From: an uncultured Alphaproteobacteria bacterium
GTDB taxonomy: Bacteria; Pseudomonadota; Alphaproteobacteria; HIMB59
Length of the DNA: 64,000 nt
Direction: 5' to 3'
Assembly (NCBI GenBank): GCA_902526965.1
Contig: CABZMT010000002.1
Location: 62,001-126,000 of the forward strand
This document shows positions 10,205 to 20,608 of the stretch, piece by piece. The position numbers were made by a program, and so were the translations under genes. The notes beneath the pieces are model-generated. The model was not told the DNA's origin. It saw only the letters and a program-made list of their open reading frames with translations, and ran no database searches. Position 1 is the first letter of the stretch. Each line of letters opens with the position of its first letter.

Positions 10205-12268
10205 TTAGACTTCTTTCATACTGAGTTTTACCTTACCAGCACGATCAACGTCGAGTACTTTCACTTGTACTTCTTGGCCTTCTGATAAAACATCAGATAC
10301 ATTCTCTACTCTTTTTTGAGAGATTTGAGAGACGTGTAGTAAACCATCACGAGCGCCCATAAAGTTAACAAAGGCTCCAAACTCAACGATTTTTACAACT
10401 TTACCATTGTATACCTTGCCTATTTCAGGCTCAGCTACGATGTCCTCAACCATTTGTTTTGCAGTATTAATAGACTCTTCATTGCTAGATGCAATTTTGA
10501 CAATACCGTCATCGTTGACTTCAAGTTTTGCTCCTGAGACCTCTACAATATTTCTGATCACTTTTCCACCAGACCCAATAACATCTTTGATCTTAGCTTT
10601 ATCGATAGAAATAGAAATTACCTGAGGTGCATGCTTGGAGAACTTAGTACGAGCTTCTGGTAAAGCTTCTGACATAATTCCTATTATGTGTTTTCTTCCA
10701 CCTGATGCTTGATTTAAAGCTATCTCCATGATTTCTTTTGTTATACTTGTAATTTTAATATCCATTTGAAGTGAAGTAATACCGTCCATAGTACCTGCCA
10801 CTTTGAAGTCCATATCACCTAAGTGATCTTCATCACCAAGGATATCGCTCAACACAACAAAGTCATCGCCCTCTTTGATTAATCCCATGGCAATTCCACC
10901 GATATGTTTTTTAATGGGAACTCCTGCTGCCATTAAAGCAAGAGATGAGCCACAAACGGTAGCCATAGAACTAGAGCCATTTGATTCAGTTATCTCAGAA
11001 ACCAATCGAAGCGTATAAGGAAAGTCCTCTTTTGTCGGTAACATTGGATGAACTGCTCTCCATGCTAGCTTACCATGACCTATCTCTCTTCTACCTGTTG
11101 AGCCCATTCTTCCAACCTCTCCAACTGAGTATGGAGGGAAGTTGTAATGCAACATAAAATGTTGTTTGTGCATAGGGTCAAGAGAGTCAATCATTTGTTC
11201 ATCGTCTCCTGTGCCAAGGGTTGTAACAACTATTGCTTGGGTTTCTCCTCTAGTAAATAAACAAGAACCATGAGCCCTAGGGAGAAGGTCTAATTCGCAA
11301 GTAATTTTTCTGACCTCATCAAGTTTTCTACCATCAATTCGATTTTTATTTTTGATGATGTCACCACGTACAACATCTTTTTCAATATTTTTAATAATAG
11401 TAGTGGCGGCTAATACTTGATCGTCTTCAACGTTATCTATAATTGAAGATCTGATTTCGTCTAACTTCTGACTTCTTTCTTGTTTATCAACAAGACCATA
11501 AGCCTCTTTAATCGGATCTGCAATTTTTGAGGCAATATCCTTTTGAAGACCCTCATAAAAGTCAGGTAATGAAGGTACATCAAATTTTTTGATCTCTGTC
11601 ATTCCAGCAAATTCGTGGACTTCTTTTATAAAAGTTTGATAAAAATCGTGACCAAACATTACAGCCTCAAGCATAGTGCTTTCTGGAAGTTCTTTTGCTT
11701 CGGATTCAACCATTAAAACACCTTCTTCTGTCCCGGCCACAACTAAATCTAGAGCTGAATTTTCTAACTCTTCAATGGTTGGGTTAGCTACTAGCTTGCC
11801 ATCAATATGACCAACTCGAGCGGCACCAAGTGTTCCTGCTACGGGCAGACCAGATATTGCAAGTGCAGCACCAGTTGCGTACATTGCGATTACATCTGGG
11901 TCCACTGATCCATCATATGACAAAACTGTTAGTGTAACTTGAGTTTCATTTTTAAAATTTTTGTGAAAAAGAGGTCTAATAGGTCTATCAATCAATCGAC
12001 AGATTAATGTCTCTCTTTCTGTTGGCCTTGCTTCTCTTTTAAAAAAACCTCCTGGAATTTTTCCAGAGGCATAATATTTTTCCTGATAATTAACTGTTAA
12101 AGGAAAAAAATCGATATCAGGTTTTTGTGTTTTGGCAGCACATATGTTTGCCATAACCATGGTTTCGCCACAAGTTACAACAACAGATGCATCTGCTTGC
12201 TTTGCAATTCGATTAGTTTCTAAAGTGATTTGTTGGTTACCCAACGTAAAAGTATGTTCTATTTTCAT
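10205..12268 (-). CDS. pnp: Polyribonucleotide nucleotidyltransferase
   Basis: 687 aa; two RNase PH domains, KH (DVIGSGGKVIRNI) and S1 domains. Confidence 0.97.
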   Translation of the reverse strand: MKIEHTFTLGNQQITLETNRIAKQADASVVVTCGETMVMANICAAKTQKPDIDFFPLTVNYQEKYYASGKIPGGFFKREARPTERETLICRLIDRPIRPLFHKNFKNETQVTLTVLSYDGSVDPDVIAMYATGAALAISGLPVAGTLGAARVGHIDGKLVANPTIEELENSALDLVVAGTEEGVLMVESEAKELPESTMLEAVMFGHDFYQTFIKEVHEFAGMTEIKKFDVPSLPDFYEGLQKDIASKIADPIKEAYGLVDKQERSQKLDEIRSSIIDNVEDDQVLAATTIIKNIEKDVVRGDIIKNKNRIDGRKLDEVRKITCELDLLPRAHGSCLFTRGETQAIVVTTLGTGDDEQMIDSLDPMHKQHFMLHYNFPPYSVGEVGRMGSTGRREIGHGKLAWRAVHPMLPTKEDFPYTLRLVSEITESNGSSSMATVCGSSLALMAAGVPIKKHIGGIAMGLIKEGDDFVVLSDILGDEDHLGDMDFKVAGTMDGITSLQMDIKITSITKEIMEIALNQASGGRKHIIGIMSEALPEARTKFSKHAPQVISISIDKAKIKDVIGSGGKVIRNIVEVSGAKLEVNDDGIVKIASSNEESINTAKQMVEDIVAEPEIGKVYNGKVVKIVEFGAFVNFMGARDGLLHVSQISQKRVENVSDVLSEGQEVQVKVLDVDRAGKVKLSMKEV

Positions 12269-12306
12269 CTTCCTCTTTTCTACTTATTGCACTAATTAAA
12301 AAGTAT

Positions 12307-12561
12307 TTACTTTTTTCTTAGTTTTAGTTTATCTGCTACTTCTGAGTACTTTCCTACATTCCTCTTCTTTAAATACGCCATCAATCTATTTCTTTTACCA
12401 ACCATCATCAGCAGACCTCTTCGAGAATGAAAATCTTTCTTATGTATTTTGATATGTTCTGTTAACAGATTAATTTTCTTTGTGAGAAAAAAAATTTGGG
12501 ACTCTGGTGAACCAGTGTCATTATCAGCACGTGCTATATCGTTTATTTGTATTTCCGACAT
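12307..12561 (-). CDS. rpsO: 30S ribosomal protein S15
   Basis: [51 protein letters not shown]; start refined to the ATG preceded by AAGGAG. Confidence 0.94.
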   Translation of the reverse strand: MSEIQINDIARADNDTGSPESQIFFLTKKINLLTEHIKIHKKDFHSRRGLLMMVGKRNRLMAYLKKRNVGKYSEVADKLKLRKK

Positions 12562-12609
12562 CAATACTCCTTTCAAAGTAGACATCATCTGACCAGGATG
12601 TCGCCCAGT

Positions 12610-13305
12610 TCAAATGGTAATCAGGTTGCTATGTAAATCATTTATGCTTGAGAAATCAAGGATTTTTTCATAGGGAATGGCTTGATTTAAAGAAAAAGTA
12701 CCTATTTTCAGTCTTTTTATCATACTAGCATATGCGATATCCCCTAAAGAATTCGCAAACTCTTCTGCAAATGCCCTCACATAAAATCCTGAATGACAGT
12801 GCAACTCAACGTTCATTTTAGAGGTACTAGAGAGTAAAACTTTTAAACTCTGAACTGATACTTTTTTATAGCGTTTTTCAATTTTTTCATTTTTCCTAGC
12901 CAGCTCATAAAAATTCTTGCCCTTTAATTTGTGAGCCGAAAAGTCTGGTATTTTTTGTTGATATGCTCCTATGTATTTTTTTAAGTGATTAATTCTGTCT
13001 AAAGTTTTATGACCAATAGGGTTCATTTTTAAAAATCTTCCCTCTGAGTCTAAAGTGTTTGTTGAAGCACCAAATCGTATCTCAACTTCATAACTTTTTT
13101 GATATTGGTGTATGTTTGGTATTTTTTTAGTTGCTTTGTTTATACCTATTAATAATAAACCAGAAGCAAGAGGATCTAAGGTTCCTGCAAAACCAATTTT
13201 ATTAAATGAATAACGAAATTTTAATTTTCTTATAACTCCAAAAGACTCTATGCCCTCTGGTTTATCTATAAGTAACCATCCACTACTAGGAAACTTTTCT
13301 TTCAT
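12610..13305 (-). CDS. truB: tRNA pseudouridine(55) synthase
   Basis: SSGWLLIDKPEGIESF, GFAGTLDPLASGLL. Confidence 0.94.
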   Translation of the reverse strand: MKEKFPSSGWLLIDKPEGIESFGVIRKLKFRYSFNKIGFAGTLDPLASGLLLIGINKATKKIPNIHQYQKSYEVEIRFGASTNTLDSEGRFLKMNPIGHKTLDRINHLKKYIGAYQQKIPDFSAHKLKGKNFYELARKNEKIEKRYKKVSVQSLKVLLSSTSKMNVELHCHSGFYVRAFAEEFANSLGDIAYASMIKRLKIGTFSLNQAIPYEKILDFSSINDLHSNLITI

Positions 13306-13311
13306 TAAAAA

Positions 13312-13656
13312 TTATAATTTATCAAGAAGCGATTGTACTTTTAAGGATTCTTGGAAAGATTGGTCGAATATTAGAGATATCTTTGGAGTGTATTTACTTG
13401 TCAGAGTTCTTGCTATTAAGTTTTGTATTTCTCTGAGATAAAGTTTATTAAATTCTTTAAATTCTATCTCTGTAATATTATGAATAAGAAATATTTTTGC
13501 AAATCTTAGATCTTTACTAACTTTTACTTCGGTGATTTCAAAGCGAACAGTGGGAAATTTTATAAGATAATCTTTTTGGGTTACGAGATATTCGGAGACA
13601 AGCCTTTTAATTGAAAGTTCAACTTTTTTGGTTCGAAAACTTGGCTTATTGTCCAC
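13312..13656 (-). CDS. rbfA: Ribosome-binding factor A
   Basis: RbfA-type sequence and position between truB and infB. Confidence 0.85.
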   Translation of the reverse strand: MDNKPSFRTKKVELSIKRLVSEYLVTQKDYLIKFPTVRFEITEVKVSKDLRFAKIFLIHNITEIEFKEFNKLYLREIQNLIARTLTSKYTPKISLIFDQSFQESLKVQSLLDKL

Positions 13657-13657
13657 A

Positions 13658-15673
13658 CTACAATTCTTTTTGAACTTCTTTAGTTATGTAAAATTCAATT
13701 TCATCTTTTTCTAAAATATCTGAGTAGTCTTTAAATGAAATACCGCACTCATAATTTTCTTTGACCTCTTTAACGTCATCTTTAAATCGTTTCAGGGTTC
13801 CAACTTCACCCTCATGGATAATCTTCCCTTCTCTAACAAGCCTGATTTTGGCTGTGTTTTGAACGATTCCATCAGTAACAAAACAACCGGCTATGGTGCC
13901 GAACTTTGAAGATTTGAATGTATCGCGAACCTCAGCGTGACCAATAATCTCCTCTTTAGTGTCTGGGGTGAGTAGACCAGAGAGCATTTTTTTCATATCA
14001 TCGATTAATTCATAAATAATAGAATAATATCTGATGTCTACCTTATCGCGTTTTGCAATTGTTCGGGCTTGAGGGATAGCTCTGATATTAAAACCAATTA
14101 CTAATCCTTGAGCGGAACTCGCTAAGCTCACATCGCTTTCATTAATTGCACCAATTGAGTTATGGACAACATTAATTTTAACTTCTTCATTGCCCACTTT
14201 TTCTAAGGAAGAAACTATTGCTTCAAGAGAGCCTTGGACGTCTGCTTTAACAATAATTGGAAGTTTTTTCATGTCTCCCTTCGATACATTCGCCATCATT
14301 TCTTCTAATGAAGATTTTTTTACTGACTCAGTGTTTTCTAGTTTTTTTTGTTCTTTTACTTTTTCTGTAATATCTTTTGCAATATCTTCATTAGGCATAA
14401 CATAAACTGTGTCGCCTGCTTGAGGGACTGAGTCAAAGCCCAACACTTCAATCGGCATACCTGGATTTGCAGATTTAATTCTGCTTCCATTCTCATCGAG
14501 TAAAGCTCTCACTCTTCCAAAAGCTGAACCGCAGGTAAAATGATCCCCTTCTTTGAAAGTTCCATTTTTTACTATTACTGTTGCAACTGGTCCTTTACCT
14601 GTTTCAATTTTAGACTCAACAACTATTGCTTCAGCAAGTTTATCATGCTCGACGTTAAGGTCTAAAATTTCAACTTGTAATAAAATATTGTCTAGTAATT
14701 TTTCTAAGTTTGTTTTTTTGATGGCAGATATCTCTGTTTCTAGTACATCACCACTGTAACTTTCTACGACCACTTCGTGTGTTAACAAATCGTTTCTAAC
14801 AATGCTTGGGTCGACATCTGGTAAGTCCATTTTATTAATGGCAAGAACGATTGGCACTTTAGCTGCTTTGGCATGTGAAATAGCCTCAATTGTTTGAGGT
14901 TTTACACTGTCGTTAGCAGCCACTACTAAAACAACAAGGTCCGTTAAATTAGCACCTCGCGAGCGGATATTTGAAAAAGCTGCGTGACCGGGTGTATCTA
15001 AAAATGTGATGGGATTATTTTTATGTTGAATTTGATAGGCGCCAATATGTTGGGTAATACCACCTGACTCTTTTGAGGTAACATTGGTATTTCTGAGTGC
15101 ATCCAATAATGATGTTTTGCCATGATCAACGTGGCCCATGACAGTTACGATTGGGGGCCTTGGTAAAATTTTAGAATTTTTAGTTTTTTGATGATTTGCA
15201 ATTTCATCTTTTAGACTAATTGCCTCTGCTCTTTTAGGAGTGTGTCCTAATTCTGTAACAATTAATTCGGCCGTATCACCATCAATATATTGATTAGCTG
15301 TAGCCATAATACCACTCTTCATTAAAGCTTTTACAACGTCTCCTGTTTTTTCGGACATTCTACTAGCTAGTTCTTGAACAGAGATTTTGACAGGAATGTC
15401 AACTTCACGAACGATTTTTTGAGAACTAGTTAGGTTTGGTTTATATTTAGTTTTTTGTTTTTCTCTATTTCTTTTTGTTTTTGCCAGACTCGGCATTTTT
15501 TCATAATCAGGCTCTTCGTCTAAAAGGTTGTTAACTGAAATAGATGACAGTTTTTTTTGAAATGCGGTTGTATTGAGAGTAAGTTTTTTTCTAGGCGCAG
15601 TAGAGCCTGCAGGGGAGGGTGTGGCAGGTTTGCTTGTTGTTGTTGGTTTTGTGTTCTTAGTCTCTTTTGTCAT
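13658..15673 (-). CDS. infB: Translation initiation factor IF-2
   Basis: PPIVTVMGHVDHGKTSLLDALR, FLDTPGHAAFSNIRSRGA, NKMD. Confidence 0.97.
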   Translation of the reverse strand: MTKETKNTKPTTTSKPATPSPAGSTAPRKKLTLNTTAFQKKLSSISVNNLLDEEPDYEKMPSLAKTKRNREKQKTKYKPNLTSSQKIVREVDIPVKISVQELASRMSEKTGDVVKALMKSGIMATANQYIDGDTAELIVTELGHTPKRAEAISLKDEIANHQKTKNSKILPRPPIVTVMGHVDHGKTSLLDALRNTNVTSKESGGITQHIGAYQIQHKNNPITFLDTPGHAAFSNIRSRGANLTDLVVLVVAANDSVKPQTIEAISHAKAAKVPIVLAINKMDLPDVDPSIVRNDLLTHEVVVESYSGDVLETEISAIKKTNLEKLLDNILLQVEILDLNVEHDKLAEAIVVESKIETGKGPVATVIVKNGTFKEGDHFTCGSAFGRVRALLDENGSRIKSANPGMPIEVLGFDSVPQAGDTVYVMPNEDIAKDITEKVKEQKKLENTESVKKSSLEEMMANVSKGDMKKLPIIVKADVQGSLEAIVSSLEKVGNEEVKINVVHNSIGAINESDVSLASSAQGLVIGFNIRAIPQARTIAKRDKVDIRYYSIIYELIDDMKKMLSGLLTPDTKEEIIGHAEVRDTFKSSKFGTIAGCFVTDGIVQNTAKIRLVREGKIIHEGEVGTLKRFKDDVKEVKENYECGISFKDYSDILEKDEIEFYITKEVQKEL

Positions 15674-15682
15674 TCAAAAAAT

Positions 15683-17185
15683 TTAGCTATTAAGAAAAAT
15701 CTCCCTAGCGTCCATAATAATTTTTTCAGCAGCAGACTTTTCAACTCTTTTTTGGAGTATGCCCTCTTTACCAACTAGTTCATCAGTTGCTAAATCAGCA
15801 AGGTCTTGACGAGAAAAAATATTATTTTCTATCAAAGTAGCTAAAATTTTATTATCAAACTCTGATATCCCTTTAATGTAATCATCTAAATTTGAAGCTT
15901 GGATTAATTTTTCAAGTTCTGCTTTTTCATTTTCCATAAACTGTGTTGCACGAGCATATATCTCAGCTGCAAGTTCATTGTCAAAGCCTTCAATTTTTTC
16001 TATGTCTTGGATTGATGCGTTCGCTATTTTTTCTATGCTTGAGTATCCCTCAACCGCTAGTAATTGTGCGATCATGTCTTCGAGGTCGAGCTTTTCAGCA
16101 AAAAGAGATGTAATTTTTTTAAATTCTTCTTGTCTTCTCTCGGCGTCTTCTTTTTCTGTTAATATATCAATTTCTAAATTAGTTAAAATTGAGGCTAATT
16201 TAACATTTTGGCCTCTTCTACCAATAGCGATGCTGAGTTGATCTTCAGGTAAAACAATCTCTACGCGATTAGAGTCTTCAAACTCATTGACTTTTGCAAC
16301 TTGTGCAGGAGCGATAGCGTTTTGAACATACATCGATTTTAATTCATTCCAATTTACAATATCAATCTTTTCCCCTTGTAATTCATTAACAATAGCTTGG
16401 ACTCTAGAGCCCCTCATACCTACGCATGCTCCAACAGGATCGATGGACTTGTCATTTGCTCGAACTGTAATCTTTCCTCTGCTACCCGGGTCTCTTGCAA
16501 CAGATAGAATTTCTATTTGACCTTCATAAATTTCAGGGACTTCTTGTTCAAATAATTTTGCCATAAATTGAGGATGTGTTCTTGAAAGAAAGATTTGATG
16601 ACCTTTAGCTTCTTCTTTGATATCAAAAAAATAAGCTCTAATGCGATCTCCATTTTTAAAATTTTCTCTTGGTATCAGTTCGTCTTTTCTCAAAAATCCC
16701 TCTGCTTTACCAAGGTCGACAATTATATTTCCAAATTCAATTCTTTTAACAATCCCTGATAGGACTTCTCCAACACGATCTTTGAAGTCATTAAACTGTC
16801 TACTTTTTTCTGCCTCTCTGACTCTTGAATAAATTACTTGTCTTGCCATGTTGGCTGTAACTCGTCCAAAATTAACTGAAGGCAAAGGAATTGTTATTTG
16901 TTTTCCAACTTCTGTATTAGCGTCATACTTTTTTGCATGATCTAATAAAATTTGATTAGACTGTAAAACAGGGTCAATTGTTTCAACTACATCTTTAATA
17001 TGGGATAAACTGATATTACCAGTCATTCGATCAATCACTGCTTTGATATTATTATCCATACCATATTTTGACTTCCCAATTATTTCAAAAGACTCCTCAA
17101 GAGCCTTCATGACTATGTCCATTTCGATGCCCTTCTCTTGTGAGACGACTTCGGCAATTTTTAATATTTCTGTGTTATTTAGCAT
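15683..17185 (-). CDS. nusA: Transcription termination/antitermination factor NusA
   Basis: 500 aa; S1 plus KH domains, DPVGACVGMRGSRVQAIVNELQGEKIDIV. Confidence 0.95.
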   Translation of the reverse strand: MLNNTEILKIAEVVSQEKGIEMDIVMKALEESFEIIGKSKYGMDNNIKAVIDRMTGNISLSHIKDVVETIDPVLQSNQILLDHAKKYDANTEVGKQITIPLPSVNFGRVTANMARQVIYSRVREAEKSRQFNDFKDRVGEVLSGIVKRIEFGNIIVDLGKAEGFLRKDELIPRENFKNGDRIRAYFFDIKEEAKGHQIFLSRTHPQFMAKLFEQEVPEIYEGQIEILSVARDPGSRGKITVRANDKSIDPVGACVGMRGSRVQAIVNELQGEKIDIVNWNELKSMYVQNAIAPAQVAKVNEFEDSNRVEIVLPEDQLSIAIGRRGQNVKLASILTNLEIDILTEKEDAERRQEEFKKITSLFAEKLDLEDMIAQLLAVEGYSSIEKIANASIQDIEKIEGFDNELAAEIYARATQFMENEKAELEKLIQASNLDDYIKGISEFDNKILATLIENNIFSRQDLADLATDELVGKEGILQKRVEKSAAEKIIMDAREIFLNS

Positions 17186-17200
17186 TATCTTTTCTAGTTA

Positions 17201-17225
17201 AAAAAAAAGGCGGGATAACCCACCT
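17201..17225 (-). terminator. Rho-independent terminator/attenuator after trmB, directly before nusA
   Basis: Minus-strand AGGTGGG-TTAT-CCCGCCT (G-U wobble) followed by a run of T; ends 15 nt before the nusA ATG. Confidence 0.8.
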
Positions 17226-17237
17226 CCTCATTGTTGG

Positions 17238-17882
17238 TTAATAATTTTTAAGAACGCTAAAATAGAATAATTTATGATTTTTGTCTAAGGCTTTTTTTTC
17301 GAATTTAGTATGTAAAGCATTGGAATCACTGTATTCCCAAGATTTCGGGCTAATATTTGGCATGGTGTATTTAAATTTTTTCATCAAAGCCAATGCTTCA
17401 ATAAAATAATCACCATGGTCGGTTGCAAAATGAATAAAGCCTTTTTTTTTGAGTTTTTTAGTGAGATCTTTGACAAATGTTTGGTTAACGGTTCGCCTTT
17501 TTTTATGCCTATTTTTTGGCCAAGGATCTGGGAAATAAATCCTTATTTCCACAAAATAGTTATCTGGTATTAAAGGTAACAGCTCTTGGATGTTTAAATG
17601 GAATACTTTAAGGTTCTTTAATTTATGATGAACAGAGTTTCGAATAGCTCTCAACACTCCATCAGCAAAAATATCACAACCTATAAAGTTGACTTTAGAA
17701 TTAGATTTTGCGTCTTCACTTATTTTTTCTCCATCCCCTATTCCAATTTCTAAAATTCTAGGAGTTTTAATTTTGTTAAATAATATTTTTTTTGGTTCGA
17801 CATGATATTTTGTATATTGTTCGAGTCTTAAAAAAGACTTTCCTTTCTTTCTTCCAAAATATTTATTTTTTGACTCGAACAT
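17238..17882 (-). CDS. trmB: tRNA (guanine-N7-)-methyltransferase
   Basis: LEIGIGDGEKI, IRIYFPDPWPKNRHKKRR. Confidence 0.93.
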   Translation of the reverse strand: MFESKNKYFGRKKGKSFLRLEQYTKYHVEPKKILFNKIKTPRILEIGIGDGEKISEDAKSNSKVNFIGCDIFADGVLRAIRNSVHHKLKNLKVFHLNIQELLPLIPDNYFVEIRIYFPDPWPKNRHKKRRTVNQTFVKDLTKKLKKKGFIHFATDHGDYFIEALALMKKFKYTMPNISPKSWEYSDSNALHTKFEKKALDKNHKLFYFSVLKNY

Positions 17883-19374
17883 ATAAAAAACTAAGTAGGA
17901 AAATTAAGAAAAGTAAAACCATCACTGAGTTCAGTGTTGAGGAGCAGATAGATTGGTTTTTAGTAATTGGGTGTTGGTAATACAGGTAACCTTTTTTATT
18001 ACTTGCAATAGTTTGAATAATTTTACCTGAATGATCAACTATAGAAGTAATCCCAGAGGGTGTTGATCTAATGAGAGGTTTTTGAAATTCAACACTTCGT
18101 AAAAGAGAGTTTGCTAAATGCTGATGAGGTCCATACCATTTACCAAACCAAGAGTCATTTGAAATTTGTATAACCATATCTGAGCCACAAATCTCTTTAT
18201 TAATAGATTGATAATTGAATATTGACTCAAAACAAATCATGGGGACAGCATTTATATCTTTGGGTAGATTAAGAGTTTTTTGGACATGACCTGGTGTATA
18301 ATTCATTCCTAAATTTAAAAACTTACTCACTAAGGGTTTTATAAAAGGTATGTATTCACCAAATAAAACTAATTTTTGTTTATCATAAAAATCTATGATC
18401 TTTCCCTGATGATCAATAACATATAAACGATTAAATAATTGATCTTCTTCAATGGCACTTGAGCCAACTATTATTTTTTGATCTTCGTTAATCAAGGAGG
18501 ATACTCTGCTCAGTAGTCCTATCCTATTATTTAAATCGATAGGCAAGGACCCCTCTGGCCAGATAATTAAATCTGTTTTTGGTGATTTTGAAAGGGCCTC
18601 AATTGTTAATTGTTCATATTTTTCAAGATTTTTAAGGACATCAAATTCAACTAGTGATTCATAGAGGTTGGGTTGTATTAGAAGTATATTATGTGTCTCA
18701 TCTGTTTTTTTAATATTATTGTTTTCAATAAAACCAAAAAAATAAAAGATAATACTTAGTGCTAATAAAACACTAGGTATGATTTTATTTTTGTAATAAA
18801 GAAAATAAATCATTAAACCGATAATCAAATGAACGACAAGACCTAAGCCATATACACCTAGATAAGGTAAGGATTTTAAAATCCAAATATTTTTGTAGTA
18901 AATAATCGCTGAGGGATTCCAAGGAAAGCCCCCGAAGATAAATTCTTTTAATAACTCAACTATAGAGAGGCCTAGAGGAAGTAAAAAAATTAGTAATAAT
19001 TTTTGTTTATAAAATGATAAAATTAAAATAGTTGCTGAATAGTGTAAAAATGCAACAAACAAAGAGAGGATAGAGACTAAAATTATTCCTAAAAATAAAT
19101 ATCCTGTTCCTCCTGAATAAAATGACTGGATAATCCAGCTAAGAGTAACTAATTGGGTTACTAAAAAAAAATAAAATATTTTTTTTTTAAAAAAAACATC
19201 GCTATTTAAAATGTTTAAAAAAAATATTACAAAAGACAGATAATAGAAAAAAGATATACCAAACGGGGGAAGTGAAAATATGTATAAAGTAGAACAAATA
19301 ATTATTAGGTATGATGGCCTAGATATAGAGCTTAATAAGTTATTGAGATTTAACACCACTGACCACAACTTCAA
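17863..19374 (-). CDS. lnt: Apolipoprotein N-acyltransferase
   Basis: Multi-TM N-terminus plus nitrilase domain: IIWPEGSLP, ICFESIF, NDSWFGKWYGPHQHL. Confidence 0.92.
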   Translation of the reverse strand: MKLWSVVLNLNNLLSSISRPSYLIIICSTLYIFSLPPFGISFFYYLSFVIFFLNILNSDVFFKKKIFYFFLVTQLVTLSWIIQSFYSGGTGYLFLGIILVSILSLFVAFLHYSATILILSFYKQKLLLIFLLPLGLSIVELLKEFIFGGFPWNPSAIIYYKNIWILKSLPYLGVYGLGLVVHLIIGLMIYFLYYKNKIIPSVLLALSIIFYFFGFIENNNIKKTDETHNILLIQPNLYESLVEFDVLKNLEKYEQLTIEALSKSPKTDLIIWPEGSLPIDLNNRIGLLSRVSSLINEDQKIIVGSSAIEEDQLFNRLYVIDHQGKIIDFYDKQKLVLFGEYIPFIKPLVSKFLNLGMNYTPGHVQKTLNLPKDINAVPMICFESIFNYQSINKEICGSDMVIQISNDSWFGKWYGPHQHLANSLLRSVEFQKPLIRSTPSGITSIVDHSGKIIQTIASNKKGYLYYQHPITKNQSICSSTLNSVMVLLFLIFLLSFLYVRVKK

Positions 19375-20167
19375 GAATTTTTCTTGTTGATACCTTGTGA
19401 ATGGTGAAAGATAATTTTTTATTAATTGTAAATTTTTCTTTTTTCTTGGGGATACGTCCTGCCATATTGAATATTATACCGCCTATTGTTCCAACATCCT
19501 CTTTTAAGTCCTCGGGGATATTTACATCGAATTCCCTCTCGAAATCATCCACTAGCATTGCAGCGTCCATGATAATGTTCTCGTTCTTTTGGCGGTACAT
19601 TGGCGCTTCGTCCTTGTCATGCTCGTCTTCAATCTCACCAACTATTTCTTCCACTAGGTCTTCAATGGTTACTAAACCCGTCACACTATTAAATTCATCC
19701 ATCACAATCGCTAAGTGAATGTTTTGTTTTTTCATTTTTTGTAGGAGGTTGAAAACTGGTGTCGCTGAGGGAATATAGATAACTTCTCTCAGTAAACTCT
19801 TGATATTAAAAGATTTATTATTAATTTTTTTAAATAAGTCTTTTATGTGGACCATTCCTAAGCAATGCTCTAAGTCATTTTTAACCACTGGCATCCTTGA
19901 GTGTGCTTCTTTGTTAATAATTTTAATGATGTTTTCTTTGTTAATATTTTGATCGATAAAGATTATCTCACCCCTAGGCACCATAACATCATCAACTGTT
20001 TTTTTGTGTACCTTCAAAAGATTATTAAAAATCTTCTTTTCTTCATTTTTTGCAATCCCTGAGCTGTCCGATGTTGCAGAAATAAGATCTATTATATCTT
20101 TTTTAAAGTTTTCATCTTGTATGAGTTCTTTGACTAATTTAATTGCTAAATTTTTTTTAATTTTCAT
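19340..20167 (-). CDS. corC: CBS-domain CorC/YbeX-type protein
   Basis: DDVMVPRGEIIFID, VVMDEFNSVTGLVTIEDLVEEIVGEIEDEHD. Confidence 0.9.
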   Translation of the reverse strand: MKIKKNLAIKLVKELIQDENFKKDIIDLISATSDSSGIAKNEEKKIFNNLLKVHKKTVDDVMVPRGEIIFIDQNINKENIIKIINKEAHSRMPVVKNDLEHCLGMVHIKDLFKKINNKSFNIKSLLREVIYIPSATPVFNLLQKMKKQNIHLAIVMDEFNSVTGLVTIEDLVEEIVGEIEDEHDKDEAPMYRQKNENIIMDAAMLVDDFEREFDVNIPEDLKEDVGTIGGIIFNMAGRIPKKKEKFTINKKLSFTIHKVSTRKILEVVVSGVKSQ

Positions 20168-20606
20168 GTACTTTTTTTAAACCTAAAAATTTCATAAAAG
20201 TATTCTCTAAGAATCTCATATTACTTCTTGATTGTTTATCATAGTGATCATAGCCAAATAGATGATGTAATCCATGGCTCACAAGCATAAAAAAATTTTG
20301 TTCATTAATTTTTTTATTTTTATTTAAAATATAACTGTCTGCAATAGCTATATCACCTGCAAAGTCTCCATCAGGAAAAGATAGTACATCTGTTATTTTA
20401 TTTTTTTTTCTAAAATTTTTATTCATACTTTTTATTTCATCATTCGAAACTATTTTTATTGTAACTTGTGTTTTGTGATCTGCTTGATGAATCGTTTGAA
20501 AGTATTCTGATAATTTTTTAATTTTTTCATTTGAACTTTTAAGAAATTTTTCTAAATTATCGTCTCCGATTATCTCTATCACAAATTTTTTGTTACTAAT
20601 CCTCAA
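20157..20606 (-). CDS. ybeY: Endoribonuclease YbeY
   Basis: KITDVLSFPDGDFAGDIAIAD, SHGLHHLFGYDH. Confidence 0.92.
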   Translation of the reverse strand: MRISNKKFVIEIIGDDNLEKFLKSSNEKIKKLSEYFQTIHQADHKTQVTIKIVSNDEIKSMNKNFRKKNKITDVLSFPDGDFAGDIAIADSYILNKNKKINEQNFFMLVSHGLHHLFGYDHYDKQSRSNMRFLENTFMKFLGLKKVHEN

Positions 20607-20608
20607 AA

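Noticed and set aside
14190-14759. + strand ORFs opposite infB
   Set aside because: Antisense ORFs in a conserved gene; composition typical of shadow frames
15978-16832. + strand ORFs opposite nusA
   Set aside because: Antisense shadow ORFs
19401-19718. 105 aa + strand ORF opposite corC
   Set aside because: Low-complexity Ser/Ile-rich shadow frame
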